Source: Xylocopa sonorina (taxonomy: Eukaryota > Arthropoda > Insecta > Hymenoptera > Apidae). From it: a DNA stretch of 64,000 nucleotides. This document shows positions 23,930 to 37,879 of this stretch, piece by piece; position 1 is the first letter of the stretch, and the number at the start of each line of letters is the position of its first letter. Under the pieces are notes generated by a model that saw nothing but the letters and a program-made list of their open reading frames with translations, did not search any database and was not told where the DNA came from. Both the position numbers and the translations under genes were made by a program. The DNA is taken from NCBI RefSeq assembly GCF_050948175.1, contig NW_027490164.1:744001-808000 (forward strand), in the 5' to 3' direction.

Positions 23930-26900
23930 TCCCTTCTATGTTTCATGATAAGATATAATATTCATTGCGAAGTGTCATGTATACCTCGCATTCACTACAA
24001 AAGAATGAAAATGCGGCTATTCCTTGCTAGGGCATAGCGTTTGCAGATGCCTACGTATAGTAGCAATAGAGTTCTAATGCTTCCTAGATCGCGATATCGC
24101 ATCTCATTTTTTGGTTTCGTGATAAGTTATAATATTCATTCCGAAGTGTCATGTAAACCTCGAATTCAATTCAAAAGAATGTAAATGCGACTATTGCTTG
24201 CTAGGAAATAGCGTTTGCAGATATCTCCACATCGAGGCAATAGGGTTCTAATGCTTCCTAAGACGCGATATCGCAACTCACTTATATGTTACATGATAAG
24301 ATATAATGTTCATTGTGAAGTGTCATGTATACCTCGTATTCACTTCAAAGGAATGTAAATACGAATCTTCCTTGCTAGGAAATAGCGTTTGCAGATGTCT
24401 ACGTATCGTAGCAATAGAGTTCTAATGCTACTTATATCGCGATATCGCATCTCATTTCTATGTTTCGTGATAAGATATAATATTCATTGCGAAGTGTCAT
24501 GTATACCTCGTATTCACTCCATTCGTATGTAAATGCGACACATCCTTGCTAGGAAATAGCGTACTCAGATGTCTACGTATCGTAGCAATAGAGTTCTAAT
24601 GCTACTTAAATCGCGATATCGCATCCCATTCCTATGTTTCGTGATAAGATATAATATTCATTGCGAAGTGTCATGTATACCTCGCATTCACTTCAAAAGA
24701 ATGTTAATGCGACTATTGCTTGCTAGGAAATAGCGTTTGCAGATGTCTACGTATAGTAGCAATAGAGTTCTAATGCTTCTCAAAACGCGATATCGCATCT
24801 CATTTCTATGTTTCCTGATAAGATATAATATTCATTGCGAAGTGTCATGTATACCTCGTATTCACTCCAAAGGTATGTAAATGCGACACTTCCTTGCCAG
24901 GAAATAGCGTATTCAGATGTCTACGTATCGTAGCAATAGCGTTCTAATGCTACTTAAATCGCGATATCACATCTCATTTATATGTTTCGTCATAAGATAT
25001 AATATTCATTGCGAAGTGTCATGTCTACCTCGTATTCACCTCAAAAGAATGTAAGTGCGACACTTCCATGCTAGGAAATAGCGTTTGCAGATGTCTCCGC
25101 ATCGAGGCCATAGAGTTCTAATGCTTCATAAAACGCGATATCGCATCGCTCTTCTATGTTTCATGATAAGATATAATATTCATTGCGAAGTGTCATGTAT
25201 ACCTCGTTTTCACTTCAAAAGAATGTGAGTGCGACACTTCCATGCCAGCAAATAGCGTTTTCAGATGTCTACGTATCGTAGCAGTAGCTTTCTAATGCTA
25301 CTTAAATCGCAATATCACATCTCATTTATATGTTTCGTGATAAGATATAATATTCATTGCGAAGTGTCATGTACACCTCGTATTCACTTCAAAAGAATGT
25401 AAATGCGACACTTCCATGCTAGGAAATAGCGTCTGCAGATTTCTACCCGTCGAGGCAATAGAGTTCTAATGCTTCTTAAAACGCGATATCGCATCTCACT
25501 TCTATGTTTCCTGATAAGATATAATATTCATTGCGAAGTGTCATGTATACCTCGTATTCACTTCAAAAGAATGTAAATGCGACTATTGCTTGCTAGGAAA
25601 TAGCGTTTGCAGATGTCTACGTATAGTAGCACTAGAGTTCTTGTGCTTCTCAAAACGCGATATCGCATCTCATTTCTATGTTTCCTGATAAGATATAATA
25701 TTCATTGCGAAGTGTCATGTACACCTCGTATTCACTTCAAAAGAATGTAAATGCGACACTTCCATGCTAGGAAATAGCGTCTGCAGATTTCTACGCGTCG
25801 AGGCAATAGAGTTCTAATGCTTCTTAAAACGCGATATCGCATCTCTCTTCTATGTTTCATGATAAGATATAATATTCATTGCGAAGTGTCATGTATACCT
25901 CGTATTCACTCCAAACGCATGTAAATGCGACACTTCCTTGCTAGGAAATAGCGTATTCAGTTGTCTACGTATCGTAGCAATAGAGTTCTAATGCTACTAA
26001 AATCGCGATATCACATCTCATTTATATGTTTCGTGATAAGATATAATATTCATTGCGAAGTGTCATGTATACCTCGTATTCACCTCAAAAGAATGTAAGT
26101 GCGGCACTTCCATGCTAGGAAATAGCGTTTTCAGATGTCTACGTATAGTAGCAATAGAGTTCTAATGCTTCTCAAAACGCGATATCGCATCTCATTTCTA
26201 TGCTTCATGATAAGATATAATATTCATTGCGAAGTCTCATGTATACCTCGTATTCACTTCAACAGAATGTAAATGCGACTATTGCTTGCTAGGAAATAGC
26301 GTTTGCAGATGTCTGCGTATAGTAGCACTAGAGTTCTAATGTTTCTCAAAACGCGATATCGCATCTTATTTCTATGTTTCCTGATAAGATATAATATTCA
26401 TTGCGAAGTGTCATGTACACCTCGTATTCACTTCAAAAGAATGTAAATGCGAAACTTCCATGCTAGGAAATAGCGTCCGCAGATTTCTACGCGTCGAGGC
26501 AATAGAGTTCTAATGCTTCTTAAAACGCGATATCGCATCTCTCTTCTATGTTTCATGATAAGATATAATATTCATTGCGAAGTGTCATGTATACCTCGTA
26601 TTCACTCCAAAGGTATGTAAATGCGACACTTCCTTGCTAGGAAATAGCGTATTCAGGTGTCTACGTATCGTGGCAATAGAGTTCTAATGCTACTTAAATC
26701 GCGATACCGCATCTCATTTTTATGTTTCGTGACAAGATATAATATTCATTGCGAAGTGTCATGTATACATCGTATTCACTTCAGAAGAATGTAATGCGAC
26801 ACTTGCGTGCTAGGAAATAGCGTTTGCAGATGTCTACGTATCGTTGCAATAGTGTTCTAATTCATCTCAAAACGCGATATCGCAGCTCATGCCTATGTTT

Positions 26901-28308
26901 CATGATAAGATATAATATTCATTCCGATGTGTCATGTATACCTCGTACTCACATCACAAGATTGTAAATGCGACACTTCCATGCTAGGAAATAGCGTTTG
27001 CTGATGTCTCCGCATCGAGGCCATAGAGTTCTAATGCTTCTTACAACGCGATATCGCATCTCTCTTCTATGTTTCATGATAAGATATAGTATTCATTGCG
27101 AAGTGTCATGTATTACTCGTATTCACTTCATAAGAATGTAAATGCGACACATCCATGCAAGGAAATAGCGTTAGCAGATATCTCCGCATCGAGGCAATAG
27201 GGTTCTAATGCTTCTTAATACGCGATATTGCATATCCCTTCTAGGTTTCATGATAAGATATAATATTCACTGCGAAGTGTCATGTACACCACGTATTCAC
27301 TACAAAAGAATGTAAATGCAACACTTCCATGCTAGGAAATAGCGTTTGCAGATGTCTCCGCATCGAGGCCATAGAGTTCTAATGCTTATTAAAACGCGAT
27401 ATCGCATCTTTCTTCTATGTTTCATGATAAGATATAATATTCATTGCGAGTTGTCATGTGTACCTCGTCTTTTCTTCAAACGAATGTAAATGCGACACCT
27501 CCTTGCTAGGAAATAGCGTTTGCAGATGTCTACGCTTCGTGGCAATAGAGTTCTAAAGCTTCTTAAACCTCGATATCGCATCTGTCTTCTATGTTTCATG
27601 ATAAGATATAATATTCATTGCGAAGTGTCATGTATACCTCGTATTCAATTTAAAAGAATGTAAATGCGACTATTCCTTCCTAGGAAATAGCGTTTGCAGA
27701 TGTCTACGTATCGTAGCAATAGCGTTCTAATGCTACTTCAATCGCGATATGACACCTCATTTATATGTTTCGTGATAGGATATAATATTCATTGCGATGT
27801 GTCATGTATACATCGTATTCACTTCAAAAGAATGTAAGTGCGACACCTCTATGCTAGGAAATAGCGTTTGCAGATGTCTCCGCGTCGAGGCCATAGAGTT
27901 CTAATGCTTCTTAAAACGCGATATCGCATCTCTCTTCTATGTTTCATGATAAGATATAATATTCATTGCGAAGTGTCATGTATACCTCGTATTCTCTCCA
28001 AACGAATGTAAATGCAACACTTCCTTGCTAGGAAATAGCTTATTCAGATCTGTACGTATCGTAGCAATAGAGTTCTAATGCTTCTTAAAACGCGATATCG
28101 CATCTCACTTCTATGTTTCATGATAAGATATAATATTCATTGCGGAGTGTCATGTAAACCTCGTATTCAATTTAAAAGAATGTAAATGCGACTATTCCTT
28201 CCTAGGAAATAGCGTTTGCAGATGCCTACGTATCGTAGCAATAGAGTTCTAATGCTACTTAAATCGCGATATGACACCTCATTTATATGTTTCGTGATAA
28301 GATATAAT
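23930..28308 (+). repeat. Copy 1 of a 4.4 kb block repeated at 33501-37879
   Basis: About 25 monomers recur 9571 bp downstream (55 x 174 plus 1). Anchors: ttggtttcgtgataag at 24111 and 33682, atatctccacatcgaggc at 24221 and 33792, ctcatgcctatgtttc, gcatatcccttctaggtttc, and gatataat at 28301 and 37872. Only scattered substitutions separate the two (for example cactgcgaagtg versus cattgcaaagtg near 27268 and 36839). The downstream edge is sharp: after gatataat this copy continues gttctttgcgaag and the other attcattgcgaag. Confidence 0.88.
24399..24448 (+). repeat. Example of dyads 1 and 2 of the monomer
   Basis: CTACG-TAT-CGTAG at 24399-24411 is a 5-bp stem with a 3-base centre, and GCGATATCGC at 24439-24448 is a perfect 10-bp palindrome. 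In many right-arm monomers the first dyad is replaced by ctacgcgtcgaggc or ctccgcatcgaggc, which destroys the symmetry, while the second is kept in most monomers but lost in the cgatatgacacc form. Confidence 0.8.
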
Positions 28309-28735
28309 GTTCTTTGCGAAGTGTCATGTATACTTCGTATTCACTTCAATAGAATGTAAATGCGAATCTTCCCTGCTAGGACATAGCGTTTGCACATGGC
28401 TACGTATCGTAGCAATAGAGTTCTAATGCTTCTTGAAACGCGATATCGCATCTCTCTTCTATGTTTCATGATAAGATATAATGTTCTTTGCGACGTGCCA
28501 TGTATACTTCGTATTCACTCCAAAAGAATGTAAATGCGACACTTCCATGCTAGGAAATAGCGTATTCAGATGTCTACATATCGTAGCAATAGAGTTCTAA
28601 TGCTACTTAAATCGCGATATCGCTTCTCATTTCTATGTTTCGTGATAAGATATAATATTCATTGCGAAGTGTCATGAATACCTCGTATTAACTTCAAAAG
28701 AATGTAAATGCGACTATTGCTTGCTAGGAAATAGC
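28308..28735 (+). repeat. Patch joined after the 4.4 kb block, copied from about 23089
   Basis: Right after the end of copy 1 of the 4.4 kb block the sequence switches to a copy of 23089-23516 (offset 5219 bp): gttctttgcgaagtg, cttcaatagaatg, ttccctgctaggacatagcg and gcacatggctacg recur in that order. The join lies inside a monomer and keeps the 174-bp register. Confidence 0.75.
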
Positions 28736-29667
28736 GTTTGCAGATGTCTCCGCATCGAGGCCATAGAGTTCTAATGCTTCTTACAACGCGATATCGCATC
28801 TCATTTCTATGCTTCATGATAAGATATAATATTCATTGCGAAGTGTCATGTATACCTCGTATTCACTTCAAAGGAATATAAATGCGACACTTCCATGCTA
28901 GGAAATAGGGTCTGCAGATGTCTACGCGTCGAGGCAATAAGTTTCTAATGCTTCTTAAAACGCGATATCGCATCTCACTTCTATGATTCATGATAAGATA
29001 TAATATTCATTGCGAAGTGTCATGTATACCACGTATTCACTTCAAAAGAATGTAAATGCGACTATTCCTTGCTAGGAAATAGCGTTTGCAGATGCCTACG
29101 TATCGTAGCAATAGAGTTCTAATGCTTCTCAAAACGCGATATCGCCTCTCATTTCTATGTTTCCTCATAAGATATAATATTCATTGCGAAGTGTCATGTA
29201 CACCTCGTATTCACTACCAAAAGAATGTAAATGCGACACTTCCATGCTAGGAAATAGCGTATTCAGATGTCTACGTATCGTAGCAATAGATTTCTAATGC
29301 TACTTAAATCGCGATGTCGCATCTCTTTTCTATATTTCGTGATAAGATATAATATTCATTGCGAAGTGTCATGTATACCTCGAATTCACTCCAAAAGAAT
29401 GTAAGTGCCACATTTCCATGCTAGGAAATAGCGTTTGCAGATGCCTACATATCGTAGCAATAGAATTCTAATGCCACTTAAATCGCGATATCGCATCTCT
29501 CTACTATGTTACATGATAAGATATAATTTTCATTGCAAAGTGTCATGCATACCCCGTATTCACTTCAAAAGAATGTAAATGCGAATCTTCCTTGCTCGGA
29601 AATAGCGTTTGCAGATGTCTACGTATCGTAGCAATAGAGTTCTAATGCTTCTCAAAACGCGATATCG
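28717..29667 (+). repeat. Second copy of 20190-21140
   Basis: Same variant order as 20190-21140, 8527 bp downstream. Small differences: gagttctaatgcttcttac here versus gagttttaatgcttcttac there, and gcaatagagttctaatgc versus gcagtagagttctagtgc. Confidence 0.82.
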
Positions 29668-30588
29668 CCTCTCATTTCTATGTTTCCTCATAAGATATAA
29701 TATTCATTGCGAAGTGTCATGTACACCTCGTATTCACTTCAAATGAATGTAAATGCGACACTTCCATGCTAGGATATAGCGTATTCAGATGTCTACGTAT
29801 CGTAGCAATAGATTTCTAATGCTACTTAAATCGCGATGTCGCATCTCATTTCTATATTTCGTGATAAGATATAATATTCATTGCGAAGTGTCATGTATAC
29901 CTCGTATTCACTTCATAAGAATGTAAATGCCACTATTGCTTGCTAGGAAATAGCGTTTGCACATGTCTACGTATCGTAGCAATAGAATTCTAGTGCTTCT
30001 TGAAACGCGATATCGCATCTCTCTTCTATGTTTCATGATAAGATATAATGTTCTTTGCGAAGTGCCATGTATACTTCGTATTCACTCCAAAAGAATGTAA
30101 ATGCGACACTTCCATGCTAGGAAATAGCGTATTCAGATGTCTACATATCGTAGCAATAGAGTTCTAATGCTACTTAAATCGCGATATCGCTTCTCATTTC
30201 TATGTTTCGTGATAAGATATAATATTCATTGCGAAGTGTCATGAATACCTCGTATTCACTTCAAAAGAATGTAAATGCGACTATTGCTTGCTAGGAAATA
30301 GCGTTTGCAGATGTCTCCGCATCGAGGCCATAGAGTTCTAATGCTGCTTGGAACGCGATATCGCATCTCTCTCCTGTGTTTCATTATAAGATATAATATT
30401 CATTGCGAAGTGTCATGTATACCACGCAAACACTCCAAACGATTGTAAATGCGACACTTCCTTGCTAGGAAATAGCGTATTCAGATGTCCACGTATCGTA
30501 GCAATAGAGTTCTAATGCTACTTTAATCGCGATATCGCAACTCATTTCTACGATTCGCGATAAGATATAATATTCATTGCGAAGTGTC
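29640..30588 (+). repeat. Second copy of 22680-23802, one monomer shorter
   Basis: This copy follows 22680-23802 at 6960 then 6786 bp offset. A single gttctttgcgaagtgcc monomer stands where the other copy has two. Its own second half is copied again near 32650-33140 (agtgccatgtatacttcg at 30061 and 32672, offset 2611 bp). Confidence 0.8.
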
Positions 30589-31174
30589 ATGTACACCTCG
30601 TATTCACTTCAAGAGGATGTAAATGCGACACTTCGATGCTAGGAAATAGCGTCTGCAGATGTCTCCGCATCGAGGCCATAGAGTTCTAATGCTTCTCAAA
30701 ACGCGATATCGCATCTCATTACTATGCTTCATGATAAGATATAATATTCATTGCAAAGTGTCATGTATACCTCGTATTCACTTCAAAAGAATGTAAATGC
30801 GAATCTTCCTTGCTAGGATATAGCGCTTGCAGATGTCTACGTTTCGTAGCAATAGTGTTCTAATGCTTCTTAAAACGCGATAACGCATCTCCCTTCTATG
30901 TTTCATGATAAGATATAATATTCATTGCGAAGTGTCATGTATACCTCGCATTCACTACAAAAGAATGAAAATGCGGCTATTCCTTGCTAGGGCATAGCGT
31001 TTGCAGATGCCTACGTATAGTAGCAATAGAGTTCTAATGCTTCCTAGATCGCGATATCGCATCTCATTTTTATGTTTCGTGATAAGTTATAATATTCATT
31101 CCGAAGTGTCATGTAAACCTCGAATTCAATTCAAAAGAATGTAAATGCGACTATTGCTTGCTAGGAAATAGCGT

Positions 31175-31960
31175 TTGCAGATGCCTACGTATCGTAGCAA
31201 TAGAGTTCTAATGCTTCTCAAAACGCGATATCGCCTCTCATTTCTATGTTTCCTCATAAGATATAATATTCATTGCGAAGTGTCATGTACACCTCGTATT
31301 CACTACCAAAAGAATGTAAATGCGACACTTCCATGCTAGGAAATAGCGTATTCAGATGTCTACGTATCGTAGCAATAGATTTCTAATGCTACTTAAATCG
31401 CGATGTCGCATCTCTTTTCTATATTTCGTGATAAGATATAATATTCATTGCGAAGTGTCATGTATACCTCGAATTCACTTCAAAAGAATGTAGGTGCCAC
31501 ATTTCCATGCTAGGAAATAGCGTTTGCAGATGCCTACATATCGTAGCAATAGAATTCTAATGCCACTTAAATCGCGATATCGCATCTCTCTACTATGTTA
31601 CATGATAAGATATAATTCTCATTGCAAAGTGTCATGTATACCCCGTATTCACTTCAAAAGAATGTAAATGCGAATCTTCCTTGCTCGGAAATAGCGTTTG
31701 CAGATGTCTACGTATCGTAGCAATAGAGTTCTAATGCTTCTCAAAACGCGATATCGCCTCTCATTTCTATGTTTCCTCATAAGATATAATATTCATTGCG
31801 AAGTGTCATGTACACCTCGTATTCACTTCAAAAGAATGTAAATGCGACACTTCCATGCTAGGATATGGCGTATTCAGATGTCTACGTATCGTAGCAATAG
31901 ATTTCTAATGCTACTTAAATCGCGATGTCGCATCTTTTTTCTATATTTCGTGATAAGATA
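31175..31960 (+). repeat. Copy of about 29086-29871, offset 2089 bp
   Basis: The run tagagttctaatgcttctc, tcgcctctcatttctatg, cactaccaaaagaatg and gtgccacatttccatgc appears at 29112 onward and 31201 onward, 2089 bp apart (12 x 174 plus 1). It adds another layer to the 19.4-37.9 kb mosaic. Confidence 0.75.
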
Positions 31961-33500
31961 TAATATTCATTGCGAAGTGTCATGATTACCTCGTATTCAC
32001 TTCAAAAGAATGTAAATGCAACTATTGCTTGCTAGGAAATAGCGCTTGCAGATGTCTCCGCATCGAGGCCATAGATTTCTAATGCTGCTTGAAACGCGAT
32101 ATCGCATCTCTCTCCTATGTTTCATGATAAGATATAATATTCATTGCGAAGTGTCATGTATACCTCGCAAACACTCCAAACGATTGTAAATGCGACACTT
32201 CCTTGATAGGATATAGCGTATTCAGATGTCCACGTATCGCAGCAATAGAATTCTAATGCTACTTAAATCGCGATATCGCAACTCATTTCTACGTTTCGTG
32301 ATAAGATATAATATTCATTGCGAAGTGTCATGTACACCTCGTATTCACTTCAAAAGAATGTAAATGCGACACTTCGATGCTAGGAAATAGCGTTTGCAGA
32401 TGCCTACATATCGTAGCAATAGAATTCTAATGCTACTTAAATCGTGATATCGCATCACTCTTCTATGTTTCGTGATGAGATATAATGTTCTTTGCGAAGT
32501 GTCATGTATACCTCGTATTCACTTCAAAAGAATGTAAATGCGAATCTTCCCTGCTAGGACATAGCGTTTGCACATGTCTACGTATCGTAGCAATAGAGTT
32601 CTAATGCTTCTTGAAACGCGATATCGCATCTCTCTTCTATGTTTCATGATAAGATATAATGTTCTTTGCGAAGTGCCATGTATACTTCGTATTCACTCGA
32701 AAAGAATGTAAATGCGACACTTCCATGCTAGGAAATAGCGTATTCAGATGTCTACGTATCGTAGCAATAGAGTTCTAATGCTACTTAAATCGCGATATCG
32801 CTTCTCATTTCTATGTTTCGTGATAAGATATAATATTCATTGCGAAGTGTCATGAACACCTCGTATTCACTTCAAAAGAATGTAAATGCGACTATTGCTT
32901 GCTAGGAAATAGCGTTTGCAGATGTCTCCGCATCGAGGCCATAGTGTTCTAATGCTGCTTGGAACGCGATATCGCATCTCTCTCCTGTGTTTCATTATAA
33001 GATATAATATTCATTGCGAAGTGTCATGTATACCTCGCAAACACTCCAAACGATTGTAAATGCGACACTTCCTTGCTAGGAAATAGCGTATTCAGATGTC
33101 CACGTATCGTAACAATAGAGTTCTAATGCTACTTTAATCGCGATATCGCAACTCATTTCTACGATTCGCGATAAGATATAATATTCATTGCGAAGTGTCA
33201 TGTACATCTCGTATTCACTTCAAAAGGATGTAAATGCGACACTTCGATGCTAGGAAATAGCGTCTGCAGATGTCTCCGCATCGAGGCCATAGAGTTCTAA
33301 TGCTTCTCAAAACGCGATATCGCATCTCATTACTATGCTTCATGATAAGATATAATATTCATTGCAAAGTGTCATGTATACCTCGTATTCACTTCAAAAG
33401 AATGTAAATGCGATTCTTCCTTGCTAGGATATAGCGCTTGCAGATGTCTACGTTTCGTAGCAATAGTGTTCTAATGCTTCTCAAAACGCGATAACGCATC

Positions 33501-36500
33501 TCTCTTCTATGTTTCATGATAAGATATAATATTCATTGCGAAGTGTCATGTATACCTCGCATTCACTACAAAAGAATGAAAATGCGACTATTCCTTGCTA
33601 GGGCATAGTGTTTGCAGATGCCTACGTATAGTAGCAATAGAGTTCTAATGCTTCCTAGATCGCGATATCGCATCTCATTTTTTGGTTTCGTGATAAGTTA
33701 TAATATTCATTCCGAAGTGTCATGTAAACCTCGAATTCAATTCAAAAGAATGTAAATGCGACTATTGCTTGCTAGGAAATAGCGTTTGCAGATATCTCCA
33801 CATCGAGGCAATAGGGTTCTAATGCTTCCTAAGACGCGATATCGCAACTCACTTATATGTTACATGATAAGATATAATGTTCATTGTGAAGTGTCATGTA
33901 TACCTCGTATTCACTTCAAAGGAATGTAAATACGAATCTTCCTTGCTAGGAAATAGCGTTTGCAGATGTCTACGTATCGTAGCAATAGAGTTCTAATGCT
34001 ACTTATATCGCGATATCGCATCTCATTTCTATGTTTCGTGATAAGATATAATATTCATTGCGAAGTGTCATGTATACCTCGTATTCACTCCATTCGTATG
34101 TAAATGCGACACATCCTTGCTAGGAAATAGCGTACTCAGATGTCTACGTATCGTAGCAATAGAGTTGTAATGCTACTTAAATCGCGATATCGCATCCCAT
34201 TCCTATGTTTCGTGATAAGATATAATATTCATTGCGAAGTGTCATGTATACCTCGCATTCACTTCAAAAGAATGTAAATGCGACTATTGCTTGCTAGGAA
34301 ATAGCGTTTGCAGATGTCTACGTATAGTAGCAATAGAGTTCTAATGCTTCTCAAAACGCGATATCGCATCTCATTTCTATGTTTCCTGATAAGATATAAT
34401 ATTCATTGCGAAGTGTCATGTATACCTCGTATTCACTCCAAAGGTATGTAAATGCGACACTTCCTTGCCATGAAATAGCGTATTCAGATGTCTACGTATC
34501 GTAGCAATAGCGTTCTAATGCTACTTAAATCGCGATATCACATCTCATTTATATGTTTCGTCATAAGATATAATATTCATTGCGAAGTGTCATGTCTACC
34601 TCGTATTCACATCAAAAGAATGTAAGTGCGACACTTCCATGCTAGGAAATAGCGTTTGCAGATGTCTCCGCATCGAGGCCATAGAGTTCTAATGCTTCAT
34701 AAAACGCGATATCGCATCGCTCTTCTATGTTTCATGATAAGATATAATATTCATTGCGAAGTGTCATGTATACCTCGTTTTCACTTCAAAAGAATGTGAG
34801 TGCGACACTTCCATGCCAGCAAATAGCGTTTTCAGATGTCTACGTATCGTAGCAGTAGCTTTCTAATGCTACTTAAATCGCAATATCACATCTCATTTAT
34901 ATGTTTCGTGATAAGATATAATATTCATTGCGAAGTGTCATGTACACCTCGTATTCACTTCAAAAGAATGTAAATGCGACACTTCCATGCTAGGAAATAG
35001 CGTCTGCAGATTTCTACGCGTCGAGGCAATAGAGTTCTAATGCTTCTTAAAACGCGATATCGCATCTCACTTCTATGTTTCCTGATAAGATATAATATTC
35101 ATTGCGAAGTGTCATGTATACCTCGTATTCACTTCAAAAGAATGTAAATGCGACTATTGCTTGCTAGGAAATAGCGTTTGCAGATGTCTACGTATAGTAG
35201 CACTAGAGTTCTTGTGCTTCTCAAAACGCGATATCGCATCTCATTTCTATGTTTCCTGATAAGATATAATATTCATTGCGAAGTGTCATGTACACCTCGT
35301 ATTCACTTCAAAAGAATGTAAATGCGACACTTCCATGCTAGGAAATAGCGTCTGCAGATTTCTACGCGTCGAGGCAATAGAGTTCTAATGCTTCTTAAAA
35401 CGCGATATCGCATCTCTCTTCTATGTTTCATGATAAGATATAATATTCATTGCGAAGTGTCATGTATACCTCGTATTCACTCCAAACGTATGTAAATGCG
35501 ACACTTCCTTGCTAGGAAATAGCGTATTCAGTTGTCTACGTATCGTAGCAATAGAGTTCTAATGCTACTAAAATCGCGATATCACATCTCATTTATATGT
35601 TTCGTGATAAGATATAATATTCATTGCGAAGTGTCATGTATACCTCGTATTCACCTCAAAAGAATGTAAGTGCGGCACTTCCATGCTAGGAAATAGCGTT
35701 TTCAGATGTCTACGTATAGTAGCAATAGAGTTCTAATGCTTCTCAAAACGCGATATCGCATCTCATTTCTATGCTTCATGATAAGATATAATATTCATTG
35801 CGAAGTCTCATGTATACCTCGTATTCACTTCAACAGAATGTAAATGCGACTATTGCTTGCTAGGAAATAGCGTTTGCAGATGTCTGCGTATAGTAGCACT
35901 AGAGTTCTAATGTTTCTCAAAACGCGATATCGCATCTTATTTCTATGTTTCCTGATAAGATATAATATTCATTGCGAAGTGTCATGTACACCTCGTATTC
36001 ACTTCAAAAGAATGTAAATGCGAAACTTCCATGCTAGGAAATAGCGTCTGCAGATTTCTACGCGTCGAGGCAATAGAGTTCTAATGCTTCTTAAAACGCG
36101 ATATCGCATCTCTCTTCTATGTTTCATGATAAGATATAATATTCATTGCGAAGTGTCATGTATACCTCGTATTCACTCCAAAGGTATGTAAATGCGACAC
36201 TTCCTTGCTAGGAAATAGCGTATTCAGGTGTCTACGTATCGTGGCAATAGAGTTCTAATGCTACTTAAATCGCGATACCGCATCTCATTTTTATGTTTCG
36301 TGACAAGATATAATATTCATTGCGAAGTGTCATGTATACATCGTATTCACTTCAGAAGAATGTAATGCGACACTTGCGTGCTAGGAAATAGCGTTTGCAG
36401 ATGTCTACGTATCGTTGCAATAGTGTTCTAATTCATCTCAAAACGCGATATCGCAGCTCATGCCTATGTTTCATGATAAGATATAATATTCATTCCGATG

Positions 36501-37879
36501 TGTCATGTATACCTCGTACTCACATCACAAGATTGTAAATGCGACACTTCCATGCTAGGAAATAGCGTTTGCTGATGTCTCCGCATCGAGGCCATAGAGT
36601 TCTAATGCTTCTTACAACGCGATATCGCATCTCTCTTCTATGTTTCATGATAAGATATAGTATTCATTGCGAAGTGTCATGTATTACTCGTATTCACTTC
36701 ATAAGAATGTAAATGCGACACATCCATGCAAGGAAATAGCGTTAGCAGATATCTCCGCATCGAGGCAATAGGGTTCTAATGCTTCTTAATACGCGATATT
36801 GCATATCCCTTCTAGGTTTCATGATAAGATATAATATTCATTGCAAAGTGTCATGTACACCACGTATTCACTACAAAAGAATGTAAATGCAACACTTCCA
36901 TGCTAGGAAATAGCGTTTGCAGATGTCTCCGCATCGAGGCCATAGAGTTCTAATGCTTATTAAAACGCGATATCGCATCTTTCTTCTATGTTTCATGATA
37001 AGATATAATATTCATTGCGAGTTGTCATGTGTACCTCGTCTTTTCTTCAAACGAATGTAAATGCGACACCTCCTTGCTAGGAAATAGCGTTTGCAGATGT
37101 CTACGCTTCGTGGCAATAGAGTTCTAAAGCTTCTTAAACCTCGATATCGCATCTGTCTTCTATGTTTCATGATAAGATATAATATTCATTGCGAAGTGTC
37201 ATGTATACCTCGTATTCAATTTAAAAGAATGTAAATGCGACTATTCCTTCCTAGGAAATAGCGTTTGCAGATGTCTACGTATCGTAGCAATAGCGTTCTA
37301 ATGCTACTTCAATCGCGATATGACACCTCATTTATATGTTTCGTGATAGGATATAATATTCATTGCGATGTGTCATGTATACATCGTATTCACTTCAAAA
37401 GAATGTAAGTGCGACACCTCTATGCTAGGAAATAGCGTTTGCAGATGTCTCCGCGTCGAGGCCATAGAGTTCTAATGCTTCTTAAAACGCGATATCGCAT
37501 CTCTCTTCTATGTTTCATGATAAGATATAATATTCATTGCGAAGTGTCATGTATACCTCGTATTCTCTCCAAACGAATGTAAATGCAACACTTCCTTGCT
37601 AGGAAATAGCTTATTCAGATCTGTACGTATCGTAGCAATAGAGTTCTAATGCTTCTTAAAACGCGATATCGCATCTCACTTCTATGTTTCATGATAAGAT
37701 ATAATATTCATTGCGGAGTGTCATGTAAACCTCGTATTCAATTTAAAAGAATGTAAATGCGACTATTCCTTCCTAGGAAATAGCGTTTGCAGATGCCTAC
37801 GTATCGTAGCAATAGAGTTCTAATGCTACTTAAATCGCGATATGACACCTCATTTATATGTTTCGTGATAAGATATAAT
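33501..37879 (+). repeat. Copy 2 of the 4.4 kb block
   Basis: Matches 23930-28308 at a constant 9571 bp offset. After the block this copy runs on with attcattgcgaagtgtcatg and cttcacatcaaaagaatg-type monomers, whereas copy 1 is joined to a different patch. A constant offset over about 25 monomers means almost no net indel since duplication. Confidence 0.88.
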
